Shown: positions 1 through 5,262 of the stretch, piece after piece | How positions within the stretch are numbered: position 1 is the first letter of the stretch | Layout: every line of letters begins with the position of its first letter | Source of the DNA: Candidatus Eiseniibacteriota bacterium | GTDB lineage: Bacteria > JAFGKV01 | DNA length: 5,262 bases | NCBI GenBank assembly: GCA_025453925.1 | Contig: JALOPK010000256.1 | Location: 1-5,262, forward strand | Direction: 5' to 3' | The notes under the pieces: model-generated | Database searches by the model: none | Told to the model about the DNA's origin: nothing | The model's input: only the letters and a program-made list of their open reading frames with translations | Program-made: the position numbers and the translations under genes

Positions 1-256
1 CCGTGACATATCCGTGGTCCTCCACCACCGTTGCGCAGGCTCGGGGGTTCACGCGGATGAAATCCAGCTTCTGACCCTCTGGCGAGGCGTGGAAGTAGAG
101 GCAGTGCCGAATCTGGTCGTAGCCATGGCTCAACGTCACGAGGTAGGGTTCTCCCTCGCGACACAGTGCCAGAGTGGCGAACCGTCCTTCCCTTACGATG
201 CGCCGCAGTTCATCCGGTTCCTGAATCTCCCGCTCTTTCCGTCGTACCTGATACAT
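1..256 (-). CDS. Pyridoxamine 5'-phosphate oxidase-like FMN-binding split-barrel protein (3'-truncated by window edge)
   Basis: The first 85 codons are visible, starting with ATG at 256-254; the rest lies beyond the left edge. The N-terminus reads MYQVRRKEREIQEPDELRRI. It is followed by the family's typical first strands: an EGRFATLAL stretch (residues 23-31), EGEPYLVTLSHGYD (34-47), LYFHASPEGQKLDFIRVNP (53-71) and ACATVVED (73-80). This pattern matches the NimA-like/COG3467 branch of the pyridoxamine-phosphate-oxidase fold, small cytoplasmic FMN-binding proteins of about 150-180 residues that usually form dimers. The SPEGQKLDF loop is where family members contact the flavin phosphate (family knowledge). 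The true substrate of most such proteins is unknown, and no nitroimidazole-reducing role can be claimed. A canonical AGGAGGT lies 9 nt upstream of the start. It is co-directional with the DUF4126 gene, 99 nt downstream of that gene's stop, so co-transcription is possible. Confidence 0.85.
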   Translation of the reverse strand, partial: MYQVRRKEREIQEPDELRRIVREGRFATLALCREGEPYLVTLSHGYDQIRHCLYFHASPEGQKLDFIRVNPRACATVVEDHGYVT

Positions 257-265
257 ACGCGATTT

Positions 266-272
266 ACCTCCT
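266..272 (-). promoter_or_regulatory. Ribosome binding site of the PNPOx-like gene
   Basis: On the minus strand this reads AGGAGGT, a near-perfect anti-16S match, with a 9-nt spacer to the ATG at 256-254. It fixes the start of the edge-truncated gene. Confidence 0.75.
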
Positions 273-355
273 GGGTGCTGAGTTGCGGCTTCATGGTGAC
301 TCCCGGCGATCGTTCGAAGCCCTCCGTTCTCCGTGGCCTGGCCGAAGTGGCCGCT

Positions 356-910
356 CTATGCGGCCGAGAGCCTGATGAGTCGGCGCACAATGACGATGCA
401 GAGGAGGAGCACCGCCAAGGCGGCCAGCAGGGGTACTACGATCGCCAAGGCGCTGGTCACGAAGGCGGCGATGGATTCGCCTATCGAAATCACCGGGTTT
501 GCCACGCCCGCGGTCGTGGCGGAGGACGCGCCGCGAAGGGACACGGTCGCCGCTTGCACGATACCCGCTGCGCTCCCACCTGCGATGACCGCCATAGACC
601 ACCGAAGCAAAGGCGAGACATCCGTGATCAAGGAGGCCGTGACGATGATCCCCGCCATCACCGCGATGGGCGACGCAGCGGCATCAAGGAGGTTGTCCAG
701 CCAGGGAACCAGGTATGCCACGATCTCCACGGCGGTCGCCACGGTCAAAGCAGCGGTCGCCGGCCACGATCCGATCCACTGGAATCCATGGCCAAGGCTC
801 AGGTATCCGCAATGAGACGCGATGCTCATCACCAGCAGGGGGACGAACACGCGAAACCCGCATGCGGCACTGAGGCCGATGCCAAGGCAAAGGGACAGCA
901 GCCAGTCCAT
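356..910 (-). CDS. DUF4126 domain-containing integral membrane protein
   Basis: This 184-residue protein is almost entirely hydrophobic. Membrane segments lie near residues 4-32, 48-70, 80-97, 101-122 and 140-176, and the tail is basic (RRLIR). Features I recognise from DUF4126 proteins are the N-terminal LGIGLSAACGFRVFVPLL, a WIGSWPA near 45-51, EIVAYLVPWLDNLLD (62-76), a TDVSPLLRW loop (96-104) and a Gly/Ala-rich AVIAGGSAAGIVQ segment (107-119), followed by a Ser/Thr-rich SLRGASSATT loop. The length is normal for the family, whose function is unknown. The reading frame is open to 970. However, a GGAGG at 917-921 sits 6 nt before the second of two adjacent ATGs, so I place the start at 910. 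The upstream 20 codons are Pro/Gly/Arg-rich and unlike a signal sequence. The next gene in the same direction is the PNPOx-like protein. Confidence 0.88.
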   Translation of the reverse strand: MDWLLSLCLGIGLSAACGFRVFVPLLVMSIASHCGYLSLGHGFQWIGSWPATAALTVATAVEIVAYLVPWLDNLLDAAASPIAVMAGIIVTASLITDVSPLLRWSMAVIAGGSAAGIVQAATVSLRGASSATTAGVANPVISIGESIAAFVTSALAIVVPLLAALAVLLLCIVIVRRLIRLSAA

Positions 911-1022
911 CATCCACCTCCGCGCTCCGGTGCGGCCGGGTGATCCCGGCGCGGTTCCGGGACCTATCATTCGATCGACGCGCCTGCGTCCGCGCGCGAT
1001 GCTTGTCCGAATCCTGCACGCT

Positions 1023-1060
1023 AGTCCCCGACTATTCTCACATTAGAATAGTCGGGGACT
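1023..1060. repeat. Perfect 16-bp inverted repeat with 6-nt loop
   Basis: The left arm AGTCCCCGACTATTCT (1023-1038) and the right arm AGAATAGTCGGGGACT (1045-1060) are exact reverse complements, separated by CACATT. The inner half of each arm is A+T-rich, in contrast with the surrounding sequence. There is no T-run after either arm on either strand, so it is not a standard intrinsic terminator. It lies in the 280-nt gene-free gap between gnd and the DUF4126 gene, about 110 nt upstream of the latter's start. It could be an operator for a dimeric regulator, an RNA hairpin in the 5' leader of DUF4126, or a remnant of a small inverted-repeat element. Nothing else in this gap (911-1190) looks like a gene; the small plus-strand frames there lack ribosome sites and protein-like composition. 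Confidence 0.85.
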
Positions 1061-1135
1061 TCGCCATGAATGCGCCGTGGTGCCCTCCATCCGCAGACTA
1101 CCATGGAAGGGATCCGTGCCTCGTCCGGGTTCACG

Positions 1136-1170
1136 CCGGCGGGCAGCGCCGATTGCCGTGCTCCCGCCGG
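1136..1170 (-). repeat. GC-rich hairpin just downstream of gnd
   Basis: CCGGCGGG (1136-1143) pairs with CCCGCCGG (1163-1170). After a one-base bulge the stem can extend by AGC/GCT (1145-1147 with 1160-1162). It begins about 20 nt past the gnd stop codon on the minus strand, where a transcription terminator would be expected. No U-tract follows, so it could be a 3'-end stabilising or Rho-associated hairpin, or simply a by-product of high G+C. Confidence 0.4.
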
Positions 1171-1190
1171 ACCGATCGTTCCCGGCTATC

Positions 1191-2117
1191 TCACTGAGGA
1201 GTGTGGTCCGCCGGCTGGACTTCGTGCCCTCCGAACTGGTGCCGCAACGCGGCCAGCAGTTTCGCGGCGAAGCTCTCGTCCTGCCGGCTTGCGAAGCGCA
1301 TCATCAAGGCCAGCGTGATGATTGGCGCGGGAACATCCTGGTCAATGGCCTCCTGGATTGTCCATCGTCCTTCGCCACTGTCGGCAACCCAGCCCCTGAT
1401 GCCGGTGAGCGCCGGATCCTCCCGAAGTGATCGGGCAACGAGATCCAGGAGCCAGCATCGGATCACGCTTCCGTCCTGCCAGATCTCGGCGATTCGCCGG
1501 AGATCCAGGCCGAACTCCCCCTTCCCGCTGAGGATCTCGAAGCCCTCAGCCAGGGCCTGCATCATCCCGTATTCGATCCCGTTGTGCACCATCTTGACAA
1601 AGTGGCCGGCGCCGTGCGTCCCGACATGACCCCAGCCCCTCCCGGGGTCGGGGGCCAGGGTCTCCAGTATCGGGCGGAGCATGGCAACGGCCGCGGCTGT
1701 TCCTCCGACCGTGAGGCTGTAGCCGCCATCGAGCCCCCACACGCCGCCGCTGGTGCCGACGTCAACGAACTCGAGCCCTTTCGCGGTCACCTCGGCGGCC
1801 CGGCGCATGGTGTCGTGGTAGTTTGAGTTACCGCCATCAACAATGAGATCCCCGGGTTCCAGAGCGGCGGAAAGCTCCCGGATCACCTGCTCGGTCGCGT
1901 CTCCGGAGGGCACCATGACCCATCCGATTCGAGGACGCGGGAGCACGTCGTGGAGTTCTCCGAGTGATGCGGCCAGCTTACCTCCGGGCGCTGCGGCACG
2001 GAAGCCGGCAGCGTGCACGGTATCCGGGGAGTAGGCAACGACCCGATGACCGCCTCGAATGAGCCGCAGTGCCATGTTTGCCCCCATCCTCCCCAGACCG
2101 ATCATCCCAAGGTCCAT
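1191..2117 (-). CDS. gnd: 6-phosphogluconate dehydrogenase, decarboxylating (short form)
   Basis: This 308-residue enzyme should oxidatively decarboxylate 6-phosphogluconate to ribulose 5-phosphate with NAD(P)+ in the cytoplasmic pentose-phosphate pathway. The Rossmann motif GLGRMGANMA starts at residue 7. The substrate and catalytic motifs are DGGNSNYHDT (94-103), TSGG (122-125) and KMVHNGIEYG (175-184), which contains the expected catalytic Lys175, Asn179 and Glu182. The C-terminus ends in the SRQDESFAAK...LRHQFGGH pattern of the short class of about 300 residues (YqeC/GndA-like), rather than the classical enzyme of about 470 residues. After the second strand the sequence reads AYSPDT, lacking both the Asn-Arg seen in NADP enzymes and the usual Asp of NAD enzymes, so the cofactor is uncertain. 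I chose the start after GGAGG at 2123-2127. The frame stays open to an ATG at 2165, which overlaps the upstream stop as ATGA, so a coupled 324-residue form is possible. It lies 44 nt after the haem/DUF2231 gene and is probably co-transcribed with it. Confidence 0.93.
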   Translation of the reverse strand: MDLGMIGLGRMGANMALRLIRGGHRVVAYSPDTVHAAGFRAAAPGGKLAASLGELHDVLPRPRIGWVMVPSGDATEQVIRELSAALEPGDLIVDGGNSNYHDTMRRAAEVTAKGLEFVDVGTSGGVWGLDGGYSLTVGGTAAAVAMLRPILETLAPDPGRGWGHVGTHGAGHFVKMVHNGIEYGMMQALAEGFEILSGKGEFGLDLRRIAEIWQDGSVIRCWLLDLVARSLREDPALTGIRGWVADSGEGRWTIQEAIDQDVPAPIITLALMMRFASRQDESFAAKLLAALRHQFGGHEVQPADHTPQ

Positions 2118-2122
2118 GCGTT

Positions 2123-2127
2123 CCTCC
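2123..2127 (-). promoter_or_regulatory. Ribosome binding site deciding the gnd start
   Basis: On the minus strand GGAGG lies 5 nt before the ATG at 2117-2115, directly ahead of the Rossmann strand. The upstream ATG candidate at 2165 has no comparable site and would add a Pro/Ala-rich leader of 16 residues. Confidence 0.6.
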
Positions 2128-2161
2128 ATGTACGGGTCGGGCGGCGGTGCCGCCGCTGACG

Positions 2162-2887
2162 TCATCCAGTCTGCTTCGGGTGCTCGTAGGGGAAGCTAAG
2201 TTGCCCGCCATGATAGCCCAGAAGCATCGCGTTGGGCAGCAGCCACAGCATCAGCACCGTGTACACAGTGCGGGCGACCGTAGTGGCCGGCGCGAAGAGG
2301 TGCAGCACCAGACATGCGAGCTGCACCGCGAGCAACACCAGTGAACACACGATCTTGCACTTCACGTGGTGCACCATGCGGGCCTCGTAGTTCAGCCACC
2401 ACGTGAAGAAGCCGGTGATGATGCCGGCAGGGGTGGACAGAATGCCGAGTGCCAGCATGGCCAGTGCCAGCCGGTCGAACAGGTACGGCGCCCATCCCGT
2501 GAACGACAGGACATGAAACAGGGTCGCGGCGGCCGGGTAGGCCATGGGGAAGTGCACGATCATCGGGTGCGGATGACGATGCAGCATGGGGAAGCGGCGG
2601 AGCAGCCCGTCCAACCAGGCGGGTCCCCGATCGCTCCCGGGCTCGGGCGCGAGACGACCGACTCGTCGAATGCCCTCTCGCTCGAACACCTCCGGGCCGT
2701 GGGGCGCGGCGGAGATGTCGGGTGTGAGATCCCGCCCTGCATGATGGCGCTTCACGTGAAGGCCATCCTTCCACATCCTGCTGGCGCCGAGGTCAAAGAC
2801 CTCGCCACCGAGGGCGACGTAGGCGGGTCTGCCTTCCTGGCCGTTGTTCTGCGCCAGTTCCTCGTGGCTCACAATGCGTTCTGTCAT
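2162..2887 (-). CDS. Membrane protein with N-terminal cytochrome b5-like haem domain fused to DUF2231
   Basis: This 241-residue protein has two parts. Residues 8-70 resemble the small bacterial cytochrome b5-like family (COG4892 type): EELAQNNGQEGRPAYVALGG, a VFDLGASRMWKDG stretch, then GLHVKRHHAGRDLT and AAPHGPEVFE. By family analogy His44 (GLH) and His63 (APHG) are the likely axial haem ligands. Residues 105-235 fit DUF2231, a membrane domain of unknown function, with the typical HPHPMIVHFPMAYP entry (His105, His107 and His112). About four membrane segments follow (108-129, 137-165, 176-199, 205-225), with a loop carrying His173-His174 and the ending GYHGGQLSFPYEH. The several His at membrane edges suggest a redox or haem role, but this is inferred. 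The frame is open to 3016. I place the start at 2887, preceded by AAGGTG 5 nt upstream and directly before MTERIVSHEEL. gnd follows 44 nt downstream. Confidence 0.87.
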   Translation of the reverse strand: MTERIVSHEELAQNNGQEGRPAYVALGGEVFDLGASRMWKDGLHVKRHHAGRDLTPDISAAPHGPEVFEREGIRRVGRLAPEPGSDRGPAWLDGLLRRFPMLHRHPHPMIVHFPMAYPAAATLFHVLSFTGWAPYLFDRLALAMLALGILSTPAGIITGFFTWWLNYEARMVHHVKCKIVCSLVLLAVQLACLVLHLFAPATTVARTVYTVLMLWLLPNAMLLGYHGGQLSFPYEHPKQTG

Positions 2888-3048
2888 GCCTTCACCTTTG
2901 CGTGCGATGGCCTCCGACCCGATGGGGTGGTCAGCCGGACCAAGGCTGTGTGCGAGCAAGCCGGGAACATAGCCCGAAACACCGGGGACGCAACATGGCA
3001 GACGCCAACGCTTCATGCTTCACCGCCAGCGTAAGGCCGCGCGTGAAC

Positions 3049-3068
3049 CCGGCGGCGGCCCCCGCCGG
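3049..3068. repeat. GC-rich hairpin in the divergent intergenic region
   Basis: CCGGCGG (3049-3055) and CCGCCGG (3062-3068) form a 7-bp inverted repeat with a 6-nt loop. It lies in the 258-nt region between the divergent starts at 2887 and 3146. It could be an operator or leader structure. The G+C-rich composition makes a chance origin quite possible, and no convincing -35/-10 pair could be placed around it. Confidence 0.3.
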
Positions 3069-3135
3069 AGTCATGGTTGACGGGAGAGACAGCCTCGAGC
3101 TGGTTCTCATCAGTGCCCCATTGGACACCTTCACC

Positions 3136-3140
3136 GGAGG
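3136..3140 (+). promoter_or_regulatory. Ribosome binding site of the zinc-module membrane protein
   Basis: GGAGG lies 5 nt ahead of the ATG at 3146. It decides between this start and an in-frame ATG at 3077, which lacks a comparable site. Confidence 0.65.
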
Positions 3141-3145
3141 ATGAC

Positions 3146-4303
3146 ATGCGTGTTGACCAGGAGAAGGAGCGCTCAGATGGTCAGGCCGAGCGCTCCGCGT
3201 CGGCCACCCGTGAGGCGGAGCCCCCGGTCTCGCCGCCGCCTTGCACCAGCCCGCGGTCACGGGGCTCTGAGCCCTCCGGCGAGAGCGACCCCACGGGCTG
3301 GGACCGGCAAGACGTGCGCTTGGGCGGAGAAGACCCCTTGTCCTCCGCGCGGCAGGCGGGCGAGCCTGAAGGGGGTGTCCCATGCGCGAACCACCCGGGG
3401 TCGGAGCCTCTGTTGTGCGTCCCGTGTCAGAAGGTGTTCTGTGCCGACTGCGCGCCCGCCCGGCGCTATGGGTGGATGCCGGTTCATTTCTGTCCCCGAT
3501 GCGGTGCCCTGGGTGAAAGCACCGCCGCCGTCCGTGCAGCGGCGGACGGGATCGGAGACCCCACCGAACCCGACGGAGCGCCCGCACACAGGCACGTCAT
3601 GCCGTCGTGTGAAGAGCTTCTTGATACGATGGCCTTCCCCTTCAGGGATATCGGTGCCCTGACGGCGCTACTCTGGTCGATCGCGATCTACGTCGCCTGG
3701 CCTCTCCACCTTCTCCTCTTCACCCCCTATCTCTGGGCAACATTTCGCGCTGAAGAACGGCGTCGTGACTGCCTGCCCAGGCCGTGGAGGATTGGCGGAA
3801 ACCCCGCCCTGTGGACGTGGCAATTGCTTCGGCTCGCTCTCGCTCCCGGGCTTCCCCTCGGCATCTGTCTGGCCTTTCTGGCGCCGTCCACGCCCCAGAG
3901 TCCCGCAGCCCCCCTGGGGATCCGCATCGTCGCGGGTCTCGCGCTGGCAGGGATCGTTCCCTTGGTGCCGCTGGTGGTGGTGATAGTCATGAGGACCGGG
4001 AACCCACTGGTCGCCATGGACCCGCGCGCATTTCATCGGATCCTGCGGCGGGGCAGGGACGACTACCTCAGGCTGCTCCTCACGATTCTGGCCATCCTCG
4101 CCCTGGTGGTCGCGCTCCACGCCATACTGAAGTTCAGCGGCATCGACGCCCGCCTGCCTGAAGCATCCATGATGCCGGGCATGCGCTCACCCCGAGGTTC
4201 TCTGGTTATCCCCTGGGTGCTCGGCCATCTGTGGGTGGTTGGCGTGTTGGCCCGCTTCAGCCGGAGGTTGCCCACCATTCTCGGGAACGGGAAGGTAGTC
4301 TGA
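3146..4303 (+). CDS. Multi-pass membrane protein with N-terminal B-box-like zinc module
   Basis: I do not recognise a named family for this 385-residue protein. Residues 1-78 are hydrophilic and rich in Glu, Ser, Pro and Arg, probably disordered. Residues 80-119 form a cysteine-rich module, C-x2-H-x7-C-x2-C-x4-C-x2-C-x13-C-x2-C (Cys80, His83, Cys91, Cys94, Cys99, Cys102, Cys116, Cys119; His114 nearby). This matches the first part of a B-box-type zinc finger and could bind two zinc ions. After a linker with a PFRDIG segment, about five hydrophobic segments follow near 169-197, 222-247, 258-282, 307-329 and 353-370. A basic loop follows the first. A zinc module plus membrane bundle suggests a membrane scaffold or regulator, without a known substrate. 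The start is set by GGAGG at 3136-3140, 5 nt before the ATG; the frame itself opens further upstream. It is the only plus-strand gene, divergent from the haem/DUF2231 gene and convergent with pstB. Confidence 0.82.
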   Translation: MRVDQEKERSDGQAERSASATREAEPPVSPPPCTSPRSRGSEPSGESDPTGWDRQDVRLGGEDPLSSARQAGEPEGGVPCANHPGSEPLLCVPCQKVFCADCAPARRYGWMPVHFCPRCGALGESTAAVRAAADGIGDPTEPDGAPAHRHVMPSCEELLDTMAFPFRDIGALTALLWSIAIYVAWPLHLLLFTPYLWATFRAEERRRDCLPRPWRIGGNPALWTWQLLRLALAPGLPLGICLAFLAPSTPQSPAAPLGIRIVAGLALAGIVPLVPLVVVIVMRTGNPLVAMDPRAFHRILRRGRDDYLRLLLTILAILALVVALHAILKFSGIDARLPEASMMPGMRSPRGSLVIPWVLGHLWVVGVLARFSRRLPTILGNGKVV

Positions 4304-4372
4304 GGGGCGGACGATCCGATGGTTTCGCTGGCGTGTGCTACCAGTGCCAGGACCGGCCCAGGATGACTCCGA

Positions 4373-4389
4373 GCCAGTTCAGAACTGGC
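4373..4389 (-). repeat. Inverted repeat straddling the pstB stop codon
   Basis: GCCAGTT (4373-4379) and AACTGGC (4383-4389) are reverse complements around a 3-nt loop that includes part of the pstB stop codon. It sits in the tail-to-tail interval between pstB and the plus-strand gene. It has no following T-run, so it is at best a weak terminator or 3'-end stabilising hairpin. Apart from this, the 75 nt between the two stops (4304-4378) shows no clear terminator. Confidence 0.35.
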
Positions 4390-5134
4390 CTGCCAGATAG
4401 GCGCGGGTCCGCTCCTCCCGCGGGCGTGAGAAGACCTCCTCTGCGGGTCCGGATTCCACCAGGTCGCCCAGGTACATGAAGATGACCTGGTCGGCCAGTC
4501 GCTTGGCCTGCCGCAGGATGTGGGTCACCAACACGATGGTGTAGTGGCTCTTCAGATCGAGGAGCCGCCTCTCGATGTGCTGGGCCGAGATGGGGTCGAG
4601 GGCCGAGGTGGCTTCGTCGCCGAGGATGATCTCCGGCTCCACCGCGAGGCCTCGCGCGAGGCACAGACGTTGCTGTTGGCCGACTGAGAGTCGCGTCGCG
4701 GGCGCATGGAGGCGGTCCTTCACCTCGTCCCAGAGTCCTGCCATCTGCAGGTTGTGCCGGACGGTGTCGTTGAGCGCGGCACCTCGAGTGGCCCGATGGA
4801 TCCGGGGGCCGAACGCGACATTGTCGTAGATCGACATCGGCAGCGGGAAGGGACGCTGGGAGAGCAGCCCGGTCTTCTTCCGCACCTCGGTCACGTCGAT
4901 CGAGGGATCGTAGACGTCGATGCCATCGATGAGCACCCTTCCTTTGACCCTCACGCCATCGGTGACCTCGAGCAGACGGTTGATGCTCTTCAGGAGAGTG
5001 GATTTCCCGCATCCTGACGGTCCCATGATCACCGTGATCTGGTTACGCGGGATGCTCACCGAGATGTCCCGCAGGGCGTGGTGGGCGCCGTACCAGACGT
5101 TGAGGCTCTGGACTTCGATGTGGTGGGGTGTCAT
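4379..5134 (-). CDS. pstB: Phosphate ABC transporter ATP-binding protein PstB
   Basis: This 251-residue protein is the cytoplasmic ATPase of the PstSCAB high-affinity phosphate importer, normally working as a dimer under the PstA-PstC channel. The motifs occur in order: Walker [10 protein letters not shown] (38-46), the PstB-typical KSINRLLE region, Q-loop Gln93 followed by [20 protein letters not shown], signature [19 protein letters not shown] (149-167), Walker [16 protein letters not shown] with Asp173 and Glu174, and switch His205. The tail [16 protein letters not shown] is family-like. Two motif residues are unusual: Val in place of the first Gly of LSGGQ, and Ala in place of Pro in DEPTSALD. 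The length is normal. The start at 5134 follows AGGA at 5140-5143. The frame extends to 5197, but that part overlaps pstA. The gap to pstA is 13 nt, showing an operon. No phoU follows; the gene converges on the zinc-module membrane protein. Pho-box control would lie outside the window. Confidence 0.96.
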   Translation of the reverse strand: MTPHHIEVQSLNVWYGAHHALRDISVSIPRNQITVIMGPSGCGKSTLLKSINRLLEVTDGVRVKGRVLIDGIDVYDPSIDVTEVRKKTGLLSQRPFPLPMSIYDNVAFGPRIHRATRGAALNDTVRHNLQMAGLWDEVKDRLHAPATRLSVGQQQRLCLARGLAVEPEIILGDEATSALDPISAQHIERRLLDLKSHYTIVLVTHILRQAKRLADQVIFMYLGDLVESGPAEEVFSRPREERTRAYLAGQF

Positions 5135-5147
5135 CCGAATCCTGCTC

Positions 5148-5262
5148 CTATCGTATGACGTGTCGTGAGAGGCGCGCCGCGAGCCATCGCGAACCAAGGC
5201 TGACCGCGAGGACGAGGATGGTGAGAACCAGCGCGGCGGCGTAGGCGCGTCGCTGGACTTCG
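5148..5262 (-). CDS. pstA: Phosphate ABC transporter permease PstA (C-terminal fragment at window edge)
   Basis: Only the last 37 codons and a TAG stop (5150-5148) are inside the window. The peptide begins [20 protein letters not shown] and ends in a basic tail, ARLSRHVIR. The RAYAAALVL...hydrophobic...ARxLSRR arrangement is the last membrane helix and cytoplasmic tail of PstA/PstC permeases. The 13-nt spacing to pstB, in the usual pstC-pstA-pstB order, makes PstA the natural reading. The remaining roughly 250 residues lie to the right of the window. The peptide is short, so the call rests on the helix-plus-tail pattern together with the neighbour. Confidence 0.85.
   Translation of the reverse strand, partial: EVQRRAYAAALVLTILVLAVSLGSRWLAARLSRHVIR

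Noticed and set aside
335-352. GGCC repeats between the DUF4126 stop and the PNPOx-like gene, possibly a terminator
   Set aside because: Only a 4-bp stem can form and no T-run follows; this is expected by chance in G+C-rich sequence.
14-943. Long plus-strand open frame across the PNPOx-like and DUF4126 genes
   Set aside because: Its translation is His/Arg/Gly-rich, low-complexity shadow sequence, antisense to two genes with clear family patterns and good ribosome sites.
1023-1060. Inverted repeat as an intrinsic terminator
   Set aside because: Neither strand has a T-tract after the stem and the inner stem is A+T-rich, the reverse of a typical terminator.
1066-1197. Small plus-strand frame (about 42 codons) starting just after the perfect inverted repeat
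   Set aside because: No Shine-Dalgarno sequence, Arg/Pro/Cys-rich composition typical of shadow frames in G+C-rich DNA, and its end overlaps the gnd 3' end.
2366-3034. Plus-strand open frame antisense to the haem/DUF2231 gene
   Set aside because: No recognisable domain or ribosome site; the antisense strand has a clear two-domain protein.
3077-3110. Possible promoter: TTGACG at 3077-3082 ahead of the plus-strand gene
   Set aside because: The -35 resembles the consensus, but at 16-18 nt spacing no acceptable -10 is present, and the host's promoter consensus is unknown.
4338-5012. Second minus-strand frame overlapping pstB (224 codons)
   Set aside because: Arg/Pro/His-rich shadow of the pstB reading frame, without any motif.

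Overview
The window is a G+C-rich bacterial chromosomal segment (roughly two thirds G+C by eye). It carries six protein genes plus the 3' tip of a seventh, and no RNA genes, CRISPR array or transposase. Five start codons have a GGAGG- or AGGA-like Shine-Dalgarno sequence 5-9 nt upstream. The gene types fit a free-living bacterium with a pentose-phosphate pathway and a high-affinity phosphate transporter. The lineage cannot be fixed from this sequence.

Layout. On the minus strand, reading right to left, the left half holds four genes. A haem-binding-type membrane protein (cytochrome b5-like domain plus DUF2231, 2162-2887) is followed 44 nt later by a short-form 6-phosphogluconate dehydrogenase (1191-2117). 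After a 280-nt gene-free gap come a DUF4126 membrane protein (356-910) and an FMN-binding split-barrel protein of the pyridoxamine-phosphate-oxidase type, which runs off the left edge (1-256). The 280-nt gap contains the most striking non-coding structure: a perfect 16-bp inverted repeat with a 6-nt loop (1023-1060), and a second GC-rich hairpin (1136-1170).

A 258-nt divergent intergenic region (2888-3145) separates the left block from the only plus-strand gene (3146-4303). That gene encodes a protein with a disordered N-terminus, an eight-ligand B-box-like zinc module and about five membrane segments. It converges on the minus-strand phosphate-transport genes pstA (C-terminal 37 residues only, 5148 to the right edge) and pstB (4379-5134), the end of a high-affinity phosphate ABC operon. 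PstB has two unusual residues in otherwise conserved ATPase motifs.

Functionally, only pstA-pstB form an obvious working unit. The haem/DUF2231 gene and gnd are probably co-transcribed and may both concern redox metabolism, but this is inference. I see no clear defence, mobile or biosynthetic system. The points worth a second look are the perfect inverted repeat, the haem-domain/DUF2231 fusion, the zinc-module membrane protein and the PstB motif variants.
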